DNA of 64,000 nucleotides from an uncultured Oscillospiraceae bacterium (GTDB taxonomy: Bacteria > Bacillota > Clostridia > Oscillospirales > Ruminococcaceae), in the NCBI GenBank assembly GCA_900539695.1, contig UQDG01000005.1, positions 1 to 64,000 on the forward strand. Reading direction: 5' to 3'. Position numbers and translations under genes: made by a program. The first letter of the stretch is position 1. The number at the start of each line of letters is the position of its first letter. Shown in pieces: positions 33,363-41,358 of the stretch. The notes below the pieces were generated by a model. That model saw only the letters and a list, made by a program, of their open reading frames with translations, was not told where the DNA came from and made no database searches.

Positions 33363-35024
33363 TTAAACTTTAAAGCTGTCCTTCAACGTCACGATGCGGT
33401 TGTAGGTGCCCGCGTGCTTGCTGTCGGGGGTGAAGTAGCCGTTGCGCACGAACTGGAAGCGGTCACCAGGCTTGGCATCCTTCAGGCTTTCTTCCAGCTT
33501 GGCGTGGGGCACGGTGGTCACGCTGTCGGGGTTCAGGTAATCCTTGAAGTCAGCATCGTCGGGGATGCTGTTCATGTTGGATTCGGTGAACAGCTTGTCG
33601 TACAGGCTGACCTCGGCGTCGATGCAATGCTCGCAGCTGACCCAATGGATGGTGCCGCGCACCTTGCGGCCGTCGGCGGGGTTGCCGTTGCGGGTCTCCA
33701 GGTCGGCGTTGGCATGTACGGCCACCACGTTGCCGGCCTCGTCCTTGTCCACGCCGGTGCAGCGCACCAGGTAAGCGCCCATCAGGCGCACTTCGCTGCC
33801 CAGGGTCAGGCGCTTGAACTTCGGCGGCGGTACCTCAAAGAAGTCGCTGCGCTCGATCCACAGCTCCTTGGTAAAGGCCACGGGACGGGTGGTGGTGTCG
33901 TTGACCTCGCGGTTCGGGTTGTTGGGCAGGTCGAACATCTCGCACCGGTCGGCGGGATAGTTGTCAATGATGAGCTTGATGGGGTCCAGCACAGCCACAC
34001 GGCGCTGGGCGTTCAGCTCCAGCTCGGCGCGCAGCACGGCCTCCAGCTGGCGCATGTCCACCAGGTTGTCGGCCTTGGAGATACCGGCCTCCTTAACAAA
34101 GGTGAAGATGCTGGAGGGGGTGTAGCCGCGGCGGCGCAGGCCGGACAGGGTGGGCATGCGGGGGTCGTCCCAGCCGTCCACGATGTGCTTCTCCACCAGT
34201 TCGCGCAGGTAGCGCTTGCTCATGACGGTGTTGGTCACGTTCAGGCGGGCAAACTCGCGCTGCTTCGGGAATTCCTTACCGAACAGGTTCCGGATGACCC
34301 AATCGTACAGCGGGCGGTGGTTCTCAAACTCCAGGCTGCACAGGCTGAAGGTGATGCCCTCGATGGCGTCCTGGATGGGATGGGCGAAGTCGTACATCGG
34401 GTAGATGCACCACTTGTCGCCCTGGCGGTGATGGGTCACATGCTTGATGCGGTAGATGGTCGGGTCGCGCATGTTCATGTTCGGGCTGGCCAGGTCGATC
34501 TTGGCACGCAGGGTCTTTTCGCCGTCGGCAAACTCACCGGCGCGCATGCGGCGGAACAGGTCAAGGTTTTCCTCAGGCGTGCGGTCACGGTACGGGCTGG
34601 GACGGCTGGGTTTGCCGGCGTCGTTGCCGCGGTACTCCTGCATCTGCTCGCGGGTCAGGTCGTCCACGTAGGCCTTGCCCTCGCGGATGAGCTGCTCGGC
34701 ATATTCATAGCAGCGCTCAAAATAATCGCTGCCGTAGTAGATGCCGCCGTTGGGGTCGGCACCCAGCCAGTGCAGGTCCTGCAGGATGCTCTGCACGTAC
34801 TCGTCACCCTCGCGGGCGGGGTTGGTATCGTCAAAGCGCAGGTTGAACAAACCGCCGTAATGCTTGGCGATGGTGTAGTTGATGAAAATTGCCTTGGCCG
34901 AACCAATGTGCAGGTAGCCGTTCGGTTCCGGCGGGAAACGGGTATGCACCACGTCGACCTTGCCCTCGGCCAGGTCGGCATCGATAATATCCGTCAAAAA
35001 GTTGGAAAATTTCTCTTCTGCCAT
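33363..35024 (-). CDS. glnS: Glutaminyl-tRNA synthetase
   Basis: A 553-residue class I synthetase charging tRNA-Gln with glutamine. 'FPPEPNGYLHIGSAKAIFIN' (30-49) has the HIGH motif at 39-42 and 'VMSKRY' (267-272) the KMSKS loop; 'RFDDTNPAREGDEYV' and 'MYDFAHPIQDAIEGITFSLC' are GlnRS-specific. The C-terminal anticodon-binding beta barrels are complete. Length is normal for bacterial GlnRS. Many Firmicutes lack GlnRS and use GatCAB, so its presence is taxonomically informative. It has a strong promoter and a GGGGTG ribosome binding site. Confidence 0.95.
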   Translation of the reverse strand: MAEEKFSNFLTDIIDADLAEGKVDVVHTRFPPEPNGYLHIGSAKAIFINYTIAKHYGGLFNLRFDDTNPAREGDEYVQSILQDLHWLGADPNGGIYYGSDYFERCYEYAEQLIREGKAYVDDLTREQMQEYRGNDAGKPSRPSPYRDRTPEENLDLFRRMRAGEFADGEKTLRAKIDLASPNMNMRDPTIYRIKHVTHHRQGDKWCIYPMYDFAHPIQDAIEGITFSLCSLEFENHRPLYDWVIRNLFGKEFPKQREFARLNVTNTVMSKRYLRELVEKHIVDGWDDPRMPTLSGLRRRGYTPSSIFTFVKEAGISKADNLVDMRQLEAVLRAELELNAQRRVAVLDPIKLIIDNYPADRCEMFDLPNNPNREVNDTTTRPVAFTKELWIERSDFFEVPPPKFKRLTLGSEVRLMGAYLVRCTGVDKDEAGNVVAVHANADLETRNGNPADGRKVRGTIHWVSCEHCIDAEVSLYDKLFTESNMNSIPDDADFKDYLNPDSVTTVPHAKLEESLKDAKPGDRFQFVRNGYFTPDSKHAGTYNRIVTLKDSFKV

Positions 35025-35054
35025 AATTGCACCCCAAATTTCTAGTATTTACTT

Positions 35055-35083
35055 ATTTTACACCAGTTATAGGTATTTCGCAA
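35055..35083 (-). promoter_or_regulatory. Promoter for glnS
   Basis: On the minus strand TTGCGA (35083-35078), 17-base spacer and TAAAAT (35060-35055). No T-box was seen in the short leader. Confidence 0.7.
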
Positions 35084-35198
35084 GTGGTGGGCGGCATTTT
35101 GCGCAGTTTCCCCGGCATAAGATGGCCGGGAGAGCGTTTCGCCCGCGCTTTGCGGGAGGTCCGTTTGCTTAATTAAAGCAAGTTCCGCCGCTTTTATC

Positions 35199-35227
35199 TT
35201 GCACCGATTGCAAAATTGTGGTAAAGT
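35199..35227 (+). promoter_or_regulatory. Promoter for dapL
   Basis: TTGCAC (35199-35204), 17-base spacer and TAAAGT (35222-35227). Confidence 0.55.
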
Positions 35228-35272
35228 TATCCTAATTAGAGGAATACCGAACATCCATAGAGGGGGACTACC

Positions 35273-36457
35273 ATGCAGCTCAATCCGCATTATGCCGAGC
35301 TGAACGAGAGCTATCTCTTCAGCACCATCGCCCATAAAGTCGCTGATTACCAGAAAGCCCACCCGGAGGCCGATGTCATCCGCCTGGGGATCGGTGACGT
35401 CACCCTGCCGCTGGCCGCTTCGGTCACCGAGGCCATGCACAAGGCCGTCGAGGAGCAGGGCCGCAAGGAGACCTTCCACGGCTACATCCCCAGCGAGCAG
35501 GGCTATGCGTTCCTGCGCGAGGCCATCCGGAAGTACTACGCCAAGAGCGGTGTATCGCTGGATATGGCGGAGATCTTCATCTCTGACGGCGCCAAGAGCG
35601 ACCTGGGCAACCTGCTGGACCTGTTCAGCCGGGATAACACCATCCTCGTGCCCGACCCCGTCTACCCAGTCTACGTGGACGATAATGTGATGGCTGGCCG
35701 TAAAATCCTGTACCTGCCCGCCACCGCCGGGAACAACTTCCTGCCCATGCCGGACGAAGCCCCCCACGCTGACATCGTCTACATCTGCAGCCCCAACAAC
35801 CCTACCGGTGCCACCTACTCGGTGGAGCAGCTGAAAGCCTGGGTGGACTGGGCCAAGCAGAACGATGCCGTCATCCTGTTTGACGCCGCCTACGAGTGTT
35901 TCGTCACTGAGCCGGGCCTGGCCCGCAGCATCTACCAGGTCGAGGGCGCCAAGGAGGTGGCTATCGAGGTCTGCAGCTTCTCCAAGATCGCAGGCTTCAC
36001 CGGCACCCGCTGCGGCTATACCGTGGTGCCCACTGCCTTGGCCGGCGGTAAGCTGAATAAGATGTGGCTGCGCCGCCAGACTACGAAATTCAACGGTGTT
36101 GCGTATGTTGTCCAGCGCGGTGCCGCCGCCGTCTTTACCGAGGAAGGCATGCGCGAGATCCAGCAGAACCTGGACTACTACCGCGCCAACGCTGCCGTCA
36201 TCGCCGCCGCCCTGGACGAGGCCGGTGTGTGGTACTGCGGCGGTAAAAACAGCCCCTACATCTGGCTGCGCTGCCCCAACAATATGGGCAGCTGGGAGTT
36301 CTTCGACTGGCTGTTGGAAACGGCCAACGTGGTCGGCACCCCCGGCGAGGGCTTTGGCCCCTGCGGCAAAGGGTATTTCCGCCTGACGGCTTTCGGTGAC
36401 GCAGCCCGCACCAAAGAGGCTGCTGCCCGCATCAAGGCCGCCCTGGCTGCACTTTAA
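35273..36457 (+). CDS. dapL: LL-diaminopimelate aminotransferase
   Basis: The 394-residue PLP enzyme converts tetrahydrodipicolinate directly to LL-diaminopimelate for lysine and peptidoglycan. The Schiff-base Lys is K238 in 'SFSKIAGFTGTRCGYT'. 'RLGIGDVTLPLAASVTEAMH' and 'FISDGAKSDLGNLLDLF' are DapL signatures, and 'SPNNPTGA' is the aminotransferase loop. Length is within the usual range (about 400). AGGGGGAC precedes the ATG. The following flavin-binding gene starts 19 bases later and shares its terminator, so they form an operon. Confidence 0.93.
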   Translation: MQLNPHYAELNESYLFSTIAHKVADYQKAHPEADVIRLGIGDVTLPLAASVTEAMHKAVEEQGRKETFHGYIPSEQGYAFLREAIRKYYAKSGVSLDMAEIFISDGAKSDLGNLLDLFSRDNTILVPDPVYPVYVDDNVMAGRKILYLPATAGNNFLPMPDEAPHADIVYICSPNNPTGATYSVEQLKAWVDWAKQNDAVILFDAAYECFVTEPGLARSIYQVEGAKEVAIEVCSFSKIAGFTGTRCGYTVVPTALAGGKLNKMWLRRQTTKFNGVAYVVQRGAAAVFTEEGMREIQQNLDYYRANAAVIAAALDEAGVWYCGGKNSPYIWLRCPNNMGSWEFFDWLLETANVVGTPGEGFGPCGKGYFRLTAFGDAARTKEAAARIKAALAAL

Positions 36458-36476
36458 TTCATCGGAGGAACGTACA

Positions 36477-36887
36477 ATGAAACCGAATGAAGAAATTATG
36501 GAATTCCTGAAGGAAAACCCCACTTTCTACCTGGCCACCGTAGATGGTTACCTGCCCCGCGTGCGCCCCATCGGCTTTGCCATGTGGTATAAGGACCACC
36601 TGTGCATTGCCCTGGGCAAGCACAAGGCCGCCTACAAGCAGCTGCTGGACAACACCAACCTGGAGATCTGCGCAGCCAACGACCGCGGCGAGTGGCTGCG
36701 CGTGCAGGGCACTGCCAACTTTGACAACACCCCCGAAGCCCAGGCCGCCGCTTTCCAGGTCATGCCCCAGCTGGCCGACCTGTACAACGAGGAGACCGGC
36801 CACAAGCTGGGCATCATCTACCTCGACCACCTCTCCGCCAAACTCTTCTCCATGTCCGGCGTGGTGAAGGATATTATGAACTACTAA
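36477..36887 (+). CDS. Pyridoxamine 5'-phosphate oxidase-like flavin-binding protein
   Basis: A 136-residue split-barrel protein of the PNPOx-like group. It starts 'MKPNEEIMEFLKENPTFYLA' and has 'RVRPIGFAMWYKDHLCIALG', the strand pair that binds FMN phosphate. The family covers many small FMN- or F420-binding oxidoreductases; true PNPOx enzymes are larger. CGGAGG precedes the ATG 36477. Proximity to a PLP enzyme is suggestive of cofactor handling, but no direct link is shown. Confidence 0.82.
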   Translation: MKPNEEIMEFLKENPTFYLATVDGYLPRVRPIGFAMWYKDHLCIALGKHKAAYKQLLDNTNLEICAANDRGEWLRVQGTANFDNTPEAQAAAFQVMPQLADLYNEETGHKLGIIYLDHLSAKLFSMSGVVKDIMNY

Positions 36888-36909
36888 GCAAACCGCAATA
36901 AACAAAGCG

Positions 36910-36945
36910 CCCCCGCAGACCAACCAAATCTGCGGGGGTGTTTTT
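36910..36945. terminator. Intrinsic terminator after the dapL operon
   Basis: A 10-pair perfect stem (36910-36919 with 36929-36938) and a T-run at 36940-36944. It separates convergent transcripts from mgsA. Confidence 0.88.
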
Positions 36946-36962
36946 GTGCAATTTTTTGACTT

Positions 36963-37370
36963 TTACGCATGCGACGGGTGCAGGATGGTGCGCCAGTCGA
37001 GGTCGCCGTGCTCCAGGCCGTGGATGAGGACCTCGGCGGTGGCGATGTTGGTGGCCACGGGGATGTTGTGCACATCGCAGATGCGCAACAGGTTCATCTC
37101 GTTGGGTTCACTGGGCTTGGCAGCGATGGGGTCGCGGAAGAACAGCAGCATGTCCACTTCCTCGCAGGCGATACGAGCCATGACCTGCTGGCCGCCGCCA
37201 TGGCCGCCGGGCAGGAACTTCTGCACGGGCAGGCCGACGTTTTCCTCCACCAGGCGGCCGGTCGTGCCGGTGGCAATCAGGTGATGCTGTGCCAATATGT
37301 GGCGATAAGCCGTGCAGAACTGCACCATCAGCTCCTTTTTGGAGTCATGTGCAACCAGAGCGATCGTCAT
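36963..37370 (-). CDS. mgsA: Methylglyoxal synthase
   Basis: A 135-residue enzyme that turns dihydroxyacetone phosphate into methylglyoxal, a bypass that frees phosphate. 'IALVAHDSKKELMVQF' at the N-terminus, 'ATGTTGRLVEENVGLPVQKF' and 'PGGHGGGQQVMARI' are diagnostic, as is the catalytic Asp region 'FFRDPIAAKPSEPNEMNLLR'. ATG 37370 is chosen over an in-frame start 12 codons upstream, as GGTGGATC precedes it. It lies 45 bases after the minD-like gene, an order seen in several clostridial cell-shape clusters. Confidence 0.92.
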   Translation of the reverse strand: MTIALVAHDSKKELMVQFCTAYRHILAQHHLIATGTTGRLVEENVGLPVQKFLPGGHGGGQQVMARIACEEVDMLLFFRDPIAAKPSEPNEMNLLRICDVHNIPVATNIATAEVLIHGLEHGDLDWRTILHPSHA

Positions 37371-37415
37371 GAGTGATCCACCATCCTTTTGTGGTAATTC
37401 GTACAAATATGTACC

Positions 37416-38156
37416 TTAGAAAGTAAGCGGGACCCTTTGCCCGCATAAGCGTTTTGCCAAAGCCTGCCCGGCCACAACAGCGGCATCGTGCGCAGGGGGT
37501 ACAGTACCGGTGGCACCGGCCTGCTGTAAAGCGACACTTTCGGGGATGACTGCGATCAGCTGCGCACCCACGGTGTCGATACATTCATCCAGATCTTCCA
37601 CGCTGGCGCGCTTGCCGAAGCTGTCCCGCGTGACGCGGTTCATCACCAGGCGCACGGCGTTTTGGGGACGCCCCCCCGCCAGCAGCCGGTCGGCCACAAT
37701 TTTGCCGTCCCGCAGGGCCACGGGGTCGGGGGTCAGCACCAGCAGGGCACGGTCTGCCACTGTGGCGGCCGCTGTAAACGGCGCACCCATCCCGGCGGCG
37801 GTGTCCAGCAGGATAAAATCAAAGTACGGCCGCACGGCCTGCAGCAGCCGTCCCAACGGCACCGCCGCGACCTCGCCGCCCTCATACGGGGCGCTGATGA
37901 CCGAAAGCCCGGCGAACAACGGGCTGGGCACGATGGCCTTGGCCGGTTCACACCGGCCGCAAAGGACATCCTCGATGTCGTACACCGTGCGCCCATAGAC
38001 GCCTGCAATAATGTCGACGCTGCGCAGACCGGAATCCAGCTCCACCAGCAGGACCTTGCGGCCCAGCCGGGCCAGGCCCGCACCCAGCAGCACCGAAACG
38101 GTGCTTTTGCCGGTGCCGCCTTTACCGGAACAGATCATAACACATTGTGCGCTCAT
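37416..38156 (-). CDS. minD: MinD/ParA-type ATPase
   Basis: A 246-residue deviant-Walker ATPase with 'SGKGGTGKST' at residues 10-19 (signature Lys K12), Switch I 'ELDSGLRSVDIIAGV' and Switch II 'FILLDTAAGMG'. MinD places division inhibitors at the membrane. The C-terminal end 'LAKRLCGQRVPLTF' is a poor match for the usual amphipathic targeting helix, so a related septum or cargo-positioning ATPase is possible. No minC or minE is nearby. ATG 38156 has GAGGGAG upstream. It has its own promoter and is followed by mgsA. Confidence 0.78.
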   Translation of the reverse strand: MSAQCVMICSGKGGTGKSTVSVLLGAGLARLGRKVLLVELDSGLRSVDIIAGVYGRTVYDIEDVLCGRCEPAKAIVPSPLFAGLSVISAPYEGGEVAAVPLGRLLQAVRPYFDFILLDTAAGMGAPFTAAATVADRALLVLTPDPVALRDGKIVADRLLAGGRPQNAVRLVMNRVTRDSFGKRASVEDLDECIDTVGAQLIAVIPESVALQQAGATGTVPPAHDAAVVAGQALAKRLCGQRVPLTF

Positions 38157-38201
38157 GGAAGCTCCCTCTGCCGCACAATACCGCGACACTATTCTGTCTA
38201 C

Positions 38202-38230
38202 ATTATAGCATACTGTCTGCGCTTCGGCAA
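38202..38230 (-). promoter_or_regulatory. Promoter for minD-mgsA
   Basis: On the minus strand TTGCCG (38230-38225), 17-base spacer and TATAAT (38207-38202). Confidence 0.75.
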
Positions 38231-38345
38231 CAGATTTTTTGGTAAAAAATCACAAAATATTTTTGCGCAATATCACAAGAAAATTGTAAAAGCGGTTGCG
38301 CAAAGCGGAAACGAAGTTTGCAAAAGTCATACAATCATGCAAGCT

Positions 38346-40139
38346 TTATTCAAACCACGCGTCCAGCACAGCGCGCATGACAGGCGCGGCGTTGGCACCG
38401 CCGCCGCCATACTCCAGCACCACAGCCATGGCGATCTGCGGGTCGTCTGCCGGGGCGTAGCCGATCAACACCGAGTTGACGTAGTGGCTCCCGTCGGGCA
38501 GGGTGTCGGCCAGCTGGGGGCTGCCGGTCTTGGCCGCAACGGTAACAGGGGCCTCCCGCAAGGCGCGGGCGGTCTGGGCCATCCGCTTCATGCCATCCCG
38601 GATGGGGCCGAACACAGCTTCGCCGCCGGGGATCTCGGTAAAAGCCGGCTCGTACTGCCACACGGCTGCGCCGGTGGCAGGCTGCACGGCGCGGTCGGCA
38701 AAATGCAGGGTTGGCTTGCGGCCGTAGTTGGCCAGCGTGGCCGCGTATTGGGCCAGCTGCAGCGGCGTGACGGCGGTGTTGCCCTGCCCGATGGCCGCCA
38801 TCAGGGTCAGGCCGTCCTGGTAGTTGGTGTCGGTGGACCAGGTCAGCCGCCCCTGCGCCGCCGTAATTTCCACGCCGGTGTCGTTGGCAAGGCCCAGCTG
38901 CCGGGCCATGGCGCTGAAAGTATCCACGCCCAGCCGCCGCCCGGTATCGTAAAAGAAAATGTTGCAGCTGTACTCCAGCGCGGTGCGCAGGTCCACCGGC
39001 CCGCGGTGGCCGTACTGCAAACAGCCGGGGTGGTAGTTGCTGTAATAAAAGTACTTACCTGTGCAGTTTACGGTAGCGGCAGGGTCGATGCCCGCTGTCA
39101 AAGCTGCGGCCGCCACAGCGGGCTTGAAAGCCGAACCCGGCGCATACAGCCCCTGGCAGACCCGGTCCAGCAGGGGAGCGGTGCTGTCCGCCGAAAGCGC
39201 GGCATAGTCGCTGCGATAGCGGCTCAGGTCAAAATCCGGCAGGCTGGCTGCGGCCAAAATGCCGCCGGTGCGCACATCCACCACTACGGCGGCCCCGGCC
39301 CTGACCTCTCGTCCGGCTCCGATGCCCTTGGTGGTGCGCAGGGTGTCCATCTGGTTTTGCAGGGCAGTCTGCAGGGTCTTTTGCAGGTCGGCGTCCAGCG
39401 TCAGCACCAGCGTACAGCCGGGTACAGGGGTGGATGTCTGCATGGCTTCCCGCGTTACACCGTCCAAACCGACGTTGATCTGCAGCTGGCCGTCCCGCCC
39501 GCGCAGCAGGGTGTCGTAGGCGGCTTCCAAACCGTTTTGGCCTATTGTCGCGTCCATCGCCAGCCCCTGGGCCCTGGCAGCGGGCCACTGTTCGGCGGTG
39601 ACCGGCCCCGTAAAACCCAGCGTGTGGGGCAAAATTGTGCCATCCGGCCAGCGGCGTACGCCCCGCGCGGCCAGCCGCACCGCGCCGCTTTGCACCAGCC
39701 CGGCGCGGTAGTAAGCGGCGGCCCCGATGCTGTCCAACCCCTGGGTCACCGGCAGCTCCCCGGCCGAAACGGCAGAACAAAAGGCGGCAAGCTGTGTTTC
39801 CACATCCTTGCCGCCTGTCAGCGCCGCTATTGTGTTTACCGTCTCCCGCAGGTTCGTGCCCGGCGGGGCGGGAACCCGCAGGTATACGTCGTAGACTGTC
39901 TCATCCTGGGCCAGCACCGTGCCGCTGCGGTCGGTGATGGCACCCCGCGCCGCATGCTGGGGCAGGGTGTAGCTGGCCGAACTGGCCTCGGCCATTTTCT
40001 GGGCGTAGTGGTCGGCCATGGCAAACTGCAGCCAGGCCAGCCGCGCCAAAAACAGCGCAAACACGGCGCAGCACAGCACCAGCAGCACCATCACTCGCCG
40101 CCGCGCCTTGCGTCGCCGGGTGCTTTGCGGCTTATCCAT
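38346..40139 (-). CDS. mrdA: Penicillin-binding protein 2 (class B transpeptidase)
   Basis: The 597-residue protein has one N-terminal membrane anchor (about 16-40), a dimerisation domain and a transpeptidase domain. The catalytic Ser is S336 in 'PGSAFKP' (SxxK 336-339), with SxN 'SCN' at 391-393 and 'KTG' at 537-539, all intact. 'ARGAITDRSGTVLA' is the typical class B start. With a SEDS polymerase it cross-links side-wall peptidoglycan. It lies after mreC and before minD, supporting a shape role. Its start is placed at ATG 40139, about 190 bases from its promoter, with a repeat element in the leader. Confidence 0.92.
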   Translation of the reverse strand: MDKPQSTRRRKARRRVMVLLVLCCAVFALFLARLAWLQFAMADHYAQKMAEASSASYTLPQHAARGAITDRSGTVLAQDETVYDVYLRVPAPPGTNLRETVNTIAALTGGKDVETQLAAFCSAVSAGELPVTQGLDSIGAAAYYRAGLVQSGAVRLAARGVRRWPDGTILPHTLGFTGPVTAEQWPAARAQGLAMDATIGQNGLEAAYDTLLRGRDGQLQINVGLDGVTREAMQTSTPVPGCTLVLTLDADLQKTLQTALQNQMDTLRTTKGIGAGREVRAGAAVVVDVRTGGILAAASLPDFDLSRYRSDYAALSADSTAPLLDRVCQGLYAPGSAFKPAVAAAALTAGIDPAATVNCTGKYFYYSNYHPGCLQYGHRGPVDLRTALEYSCNIFFYDTGRRLGVDTFSAMARQLGLANDTGVEITAAQGRLTWSTDTNYQDGLTLMAAIGQGNTAVTPLQLAQYAATLANYGRKPTLHFADRAVQPATGAAVWQYEPAFTEIPGGEAVFGPIRDGMKRMAQTARALREAPVTVAAKTGSPQLADTLPDGSHYVNSVLIGYAPADDPQIAMAVVLEYGGGGANAAPVMRAVLDAWFE

Positions 40140-40184
40140 GGCTGAGACCTCCTTTGCCTCTATGCTGAGCGCACACGCAAACGG

Positions 40185-40316
40185 CCCCCTCTGGGGGGGC
40201 TCCGCCGTAGGCGATGGGGGAGGGAGCTTACCGATTGCCCGAAACTTTGGGCATAGATAGGGGCTCTCTCCCTCCGTCGCGGCTTACGCTGCGCCACCTC
40301 CCTCCCAGAGGGAGGC
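40185..40316. repeat. Palindromic intergenic repeat in the PBP2 leader
   Basis: The left part (40185-40227) and right part (40262-40316) are imperfect inverted copies, rich in CCCTCC/GGAGGG, around a TTGCCC/GGGCAT mini-hairpin. A CCTCCC-tctg-GGGAGG stem lies at its right end. Sequences of this kind recur in intergenic DNA of Faecalibacterium-like bacteria as far as I recall. No coding capacity. It occupies the place where mreD is usually found. Confidence 0.65.
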
Positions 40317-40335
40317 TTTTGATGTGTCTACATCC

Positions 40336-40364
40336 AGTATAGGCAATCCCTGCCGAAATAGCAA
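40336..40364 (-). promoter_or_regulatory. Promoter for PBP2
   Basis: On the minus strand TTGCTA (40364-40359), 17-base spacer and TATACT (40341-40336). The repeat at 40185-40316 would be transcribed as part of the leader. Confidence 0.6.
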
Positions 40365-40386
40365 CATTTCCGCGGCAAAAAAGATG

Positions 40387-41094
40387 TTACATTTTTATAA
40401 AAAACACCTGGCTCCCCAAATCTGCCGTGTCCGTCAGCGTGGCTTCGGCGCTCAATCCGTCGGCGGCGGGGGCAGGTATCCCCGCCAGCGTGCCCAGCCA
40501 CAGGCCGTCGGTGGTGGTCACGACTGTGCCTGCGGCCAACGTGGTGGGCAGGGGCAGCCCGGTCAGCCGCCAGCTCTTTTGCAGCAGCCCGGCCTGCTCC
40601 CCGGCAAAGCCGGCGGCAGCAGGGGAGAGATACCCCGCAAAGGTCAGCGTGCAGCGGTCGGCCCCGGCTTCGGTGATGCGCCCGGCGAACCGTCCCTGCT
40701 CATCGCATACGGCAGCCCCTACGGGGTACACGCCTGCCAGTTCTGCGTGGTCGTGCCAGCGGAACACCACCCGCGCGGCCTGCCAACGCCCCGCCGGGCG
40801 TTCGATGCCTGCCCACTGCCGCAAGGCATCATTCTCAGCCAAGGCAGCCTGCGCCCCGGCCAGATGCTTGTGCAAAGCGGTATTTTCTGCCTGCAAACTC
40901 GCCAGCCGGGCCTCGTACCGGGGCACAAAGCGGGCCGCCAGCGCGGCATCCACCCGCTGCACCCCGGCGGGCAAAAGTACTGCCAGCCGGGGCAGCGCAG
41001 CAATAAGCAGCACAAGCCCCGCCGCCAGCACAAAAAGCGGCCAACGCCGCCTGCGGGGCTGCTCCGCAAAGATCAATCCGCTGTCCCGTGCCAT
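40387..41094 (-). CDS. mreC: Rod shape-determining protein MreC-like
   Basis: A 235-residue protein with a basic N-terminus ('QPRRRRWPLFVL'), one membrane segment at about 18-43, a coiled coil near 60-90 ('YEARLASLQAENTALHKHLA') and a C-terminal beta domain ending 'DLGSQVFFIKM'. This is the MreC plan; the family is usually 270-300 residues, so this one is short. It scaffolds PBP2 and RodA outside the membrane. ATG 41094 has GGAGG nearby; an in-frame start 15 codons earlier overlaps it. Neither mreB nor mreD is adjacent. Sequence divergence makes the call moderate. Confidence 0.72.
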   Translation of the reverse strand: MARDSGLIFAEQPRRRRWPLFVLAAGLVLLIAALPRLAVLLPAGVQRVDAALAARFVPRYEARLASLQAENTALHKHLAGAQAALAENDALRQWAGIERPAGRWQAARVVFRWHDHAELAGVYPVGAAVCDEQGRFAGRITEAGADRCTLTFAGYLSPAAAGFAGEQAGLLQKSWRLTGLPLPTTLAAGTVVTTTDGLWLGTLAGIPAPAADGLSAEATLTDTADLGSQVFFIKM

Positions 41095-41122
41095 CCGCAC
41101 CACCTCCACCCCAGAATATGCC

Positions 41123-41152
41123 TTGCGGTTGCCCCGCATACTCTGCTATAAT
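41123..41152 (+). promoter_or_regulatory. Promoter for the HAD phosphatase and DNA glycosylase genes
   Basis: TTGCGG (41123-41128), 18-base spacer and consensus TATAAT (41147-41152). The terminal-inverted-repeat element begins six bases after it, so the element is in the 5' leader. Confidence 0.7.
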
Positions 41153-41157
41153 GTAAG

Positions 41158-41329
41158 GGCAACACCGCACAATTCCCGCCTGACGGCTTAAGCACCGCTC
41201 CGGCGGCTGCGGCACGGCATCTGCGTTGCCAAAATGCTCGATAATACACAAAGTATTATCTGCGCTTTTGGCTTAGCAGCTGCCGTACCTCGCTCGCCGT
41301 ATCGGCACTTAGAATTATGCGGTATTGCC
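41158..41329. mobile_element. MITE-like element, long copy (172 bases)
   Basis: Terminal repeats GGCAACACCGCACAATTC (41158-41175) and its inverse at 41312-41329 match at 16 of 18 positions. TAAG flanks both ends (41154-41157 and 41330-41333), consistent with a short target duplication. An internal GCCAAAA...TTTTGGC hairpin with ATAATAC/GTATTAT arms is present. A shorter copy is at 48451-48542. It has no open frame, so it would depend on a transposase from elsewhere. Confidence 0.75.
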
Positions 41330-41358
41330 TAAGGAATCAAACCAGGAGGAAACAAACC

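Noticed and set aside
32040-35045. Open frame of about 1000 codons on the plus strand
   Set aside because: It runs opposite glnS and the subtilase-like gene, both with complete family motifs; the translation has no recognisable domain.
37662-40145. Open frame of about 830 codons on the plus strand
   Set aside because: It is antisense to minD and PBP2, whose catalytic motifs are intact; the translation is Gln/His/Gly-rich shadow sequence.
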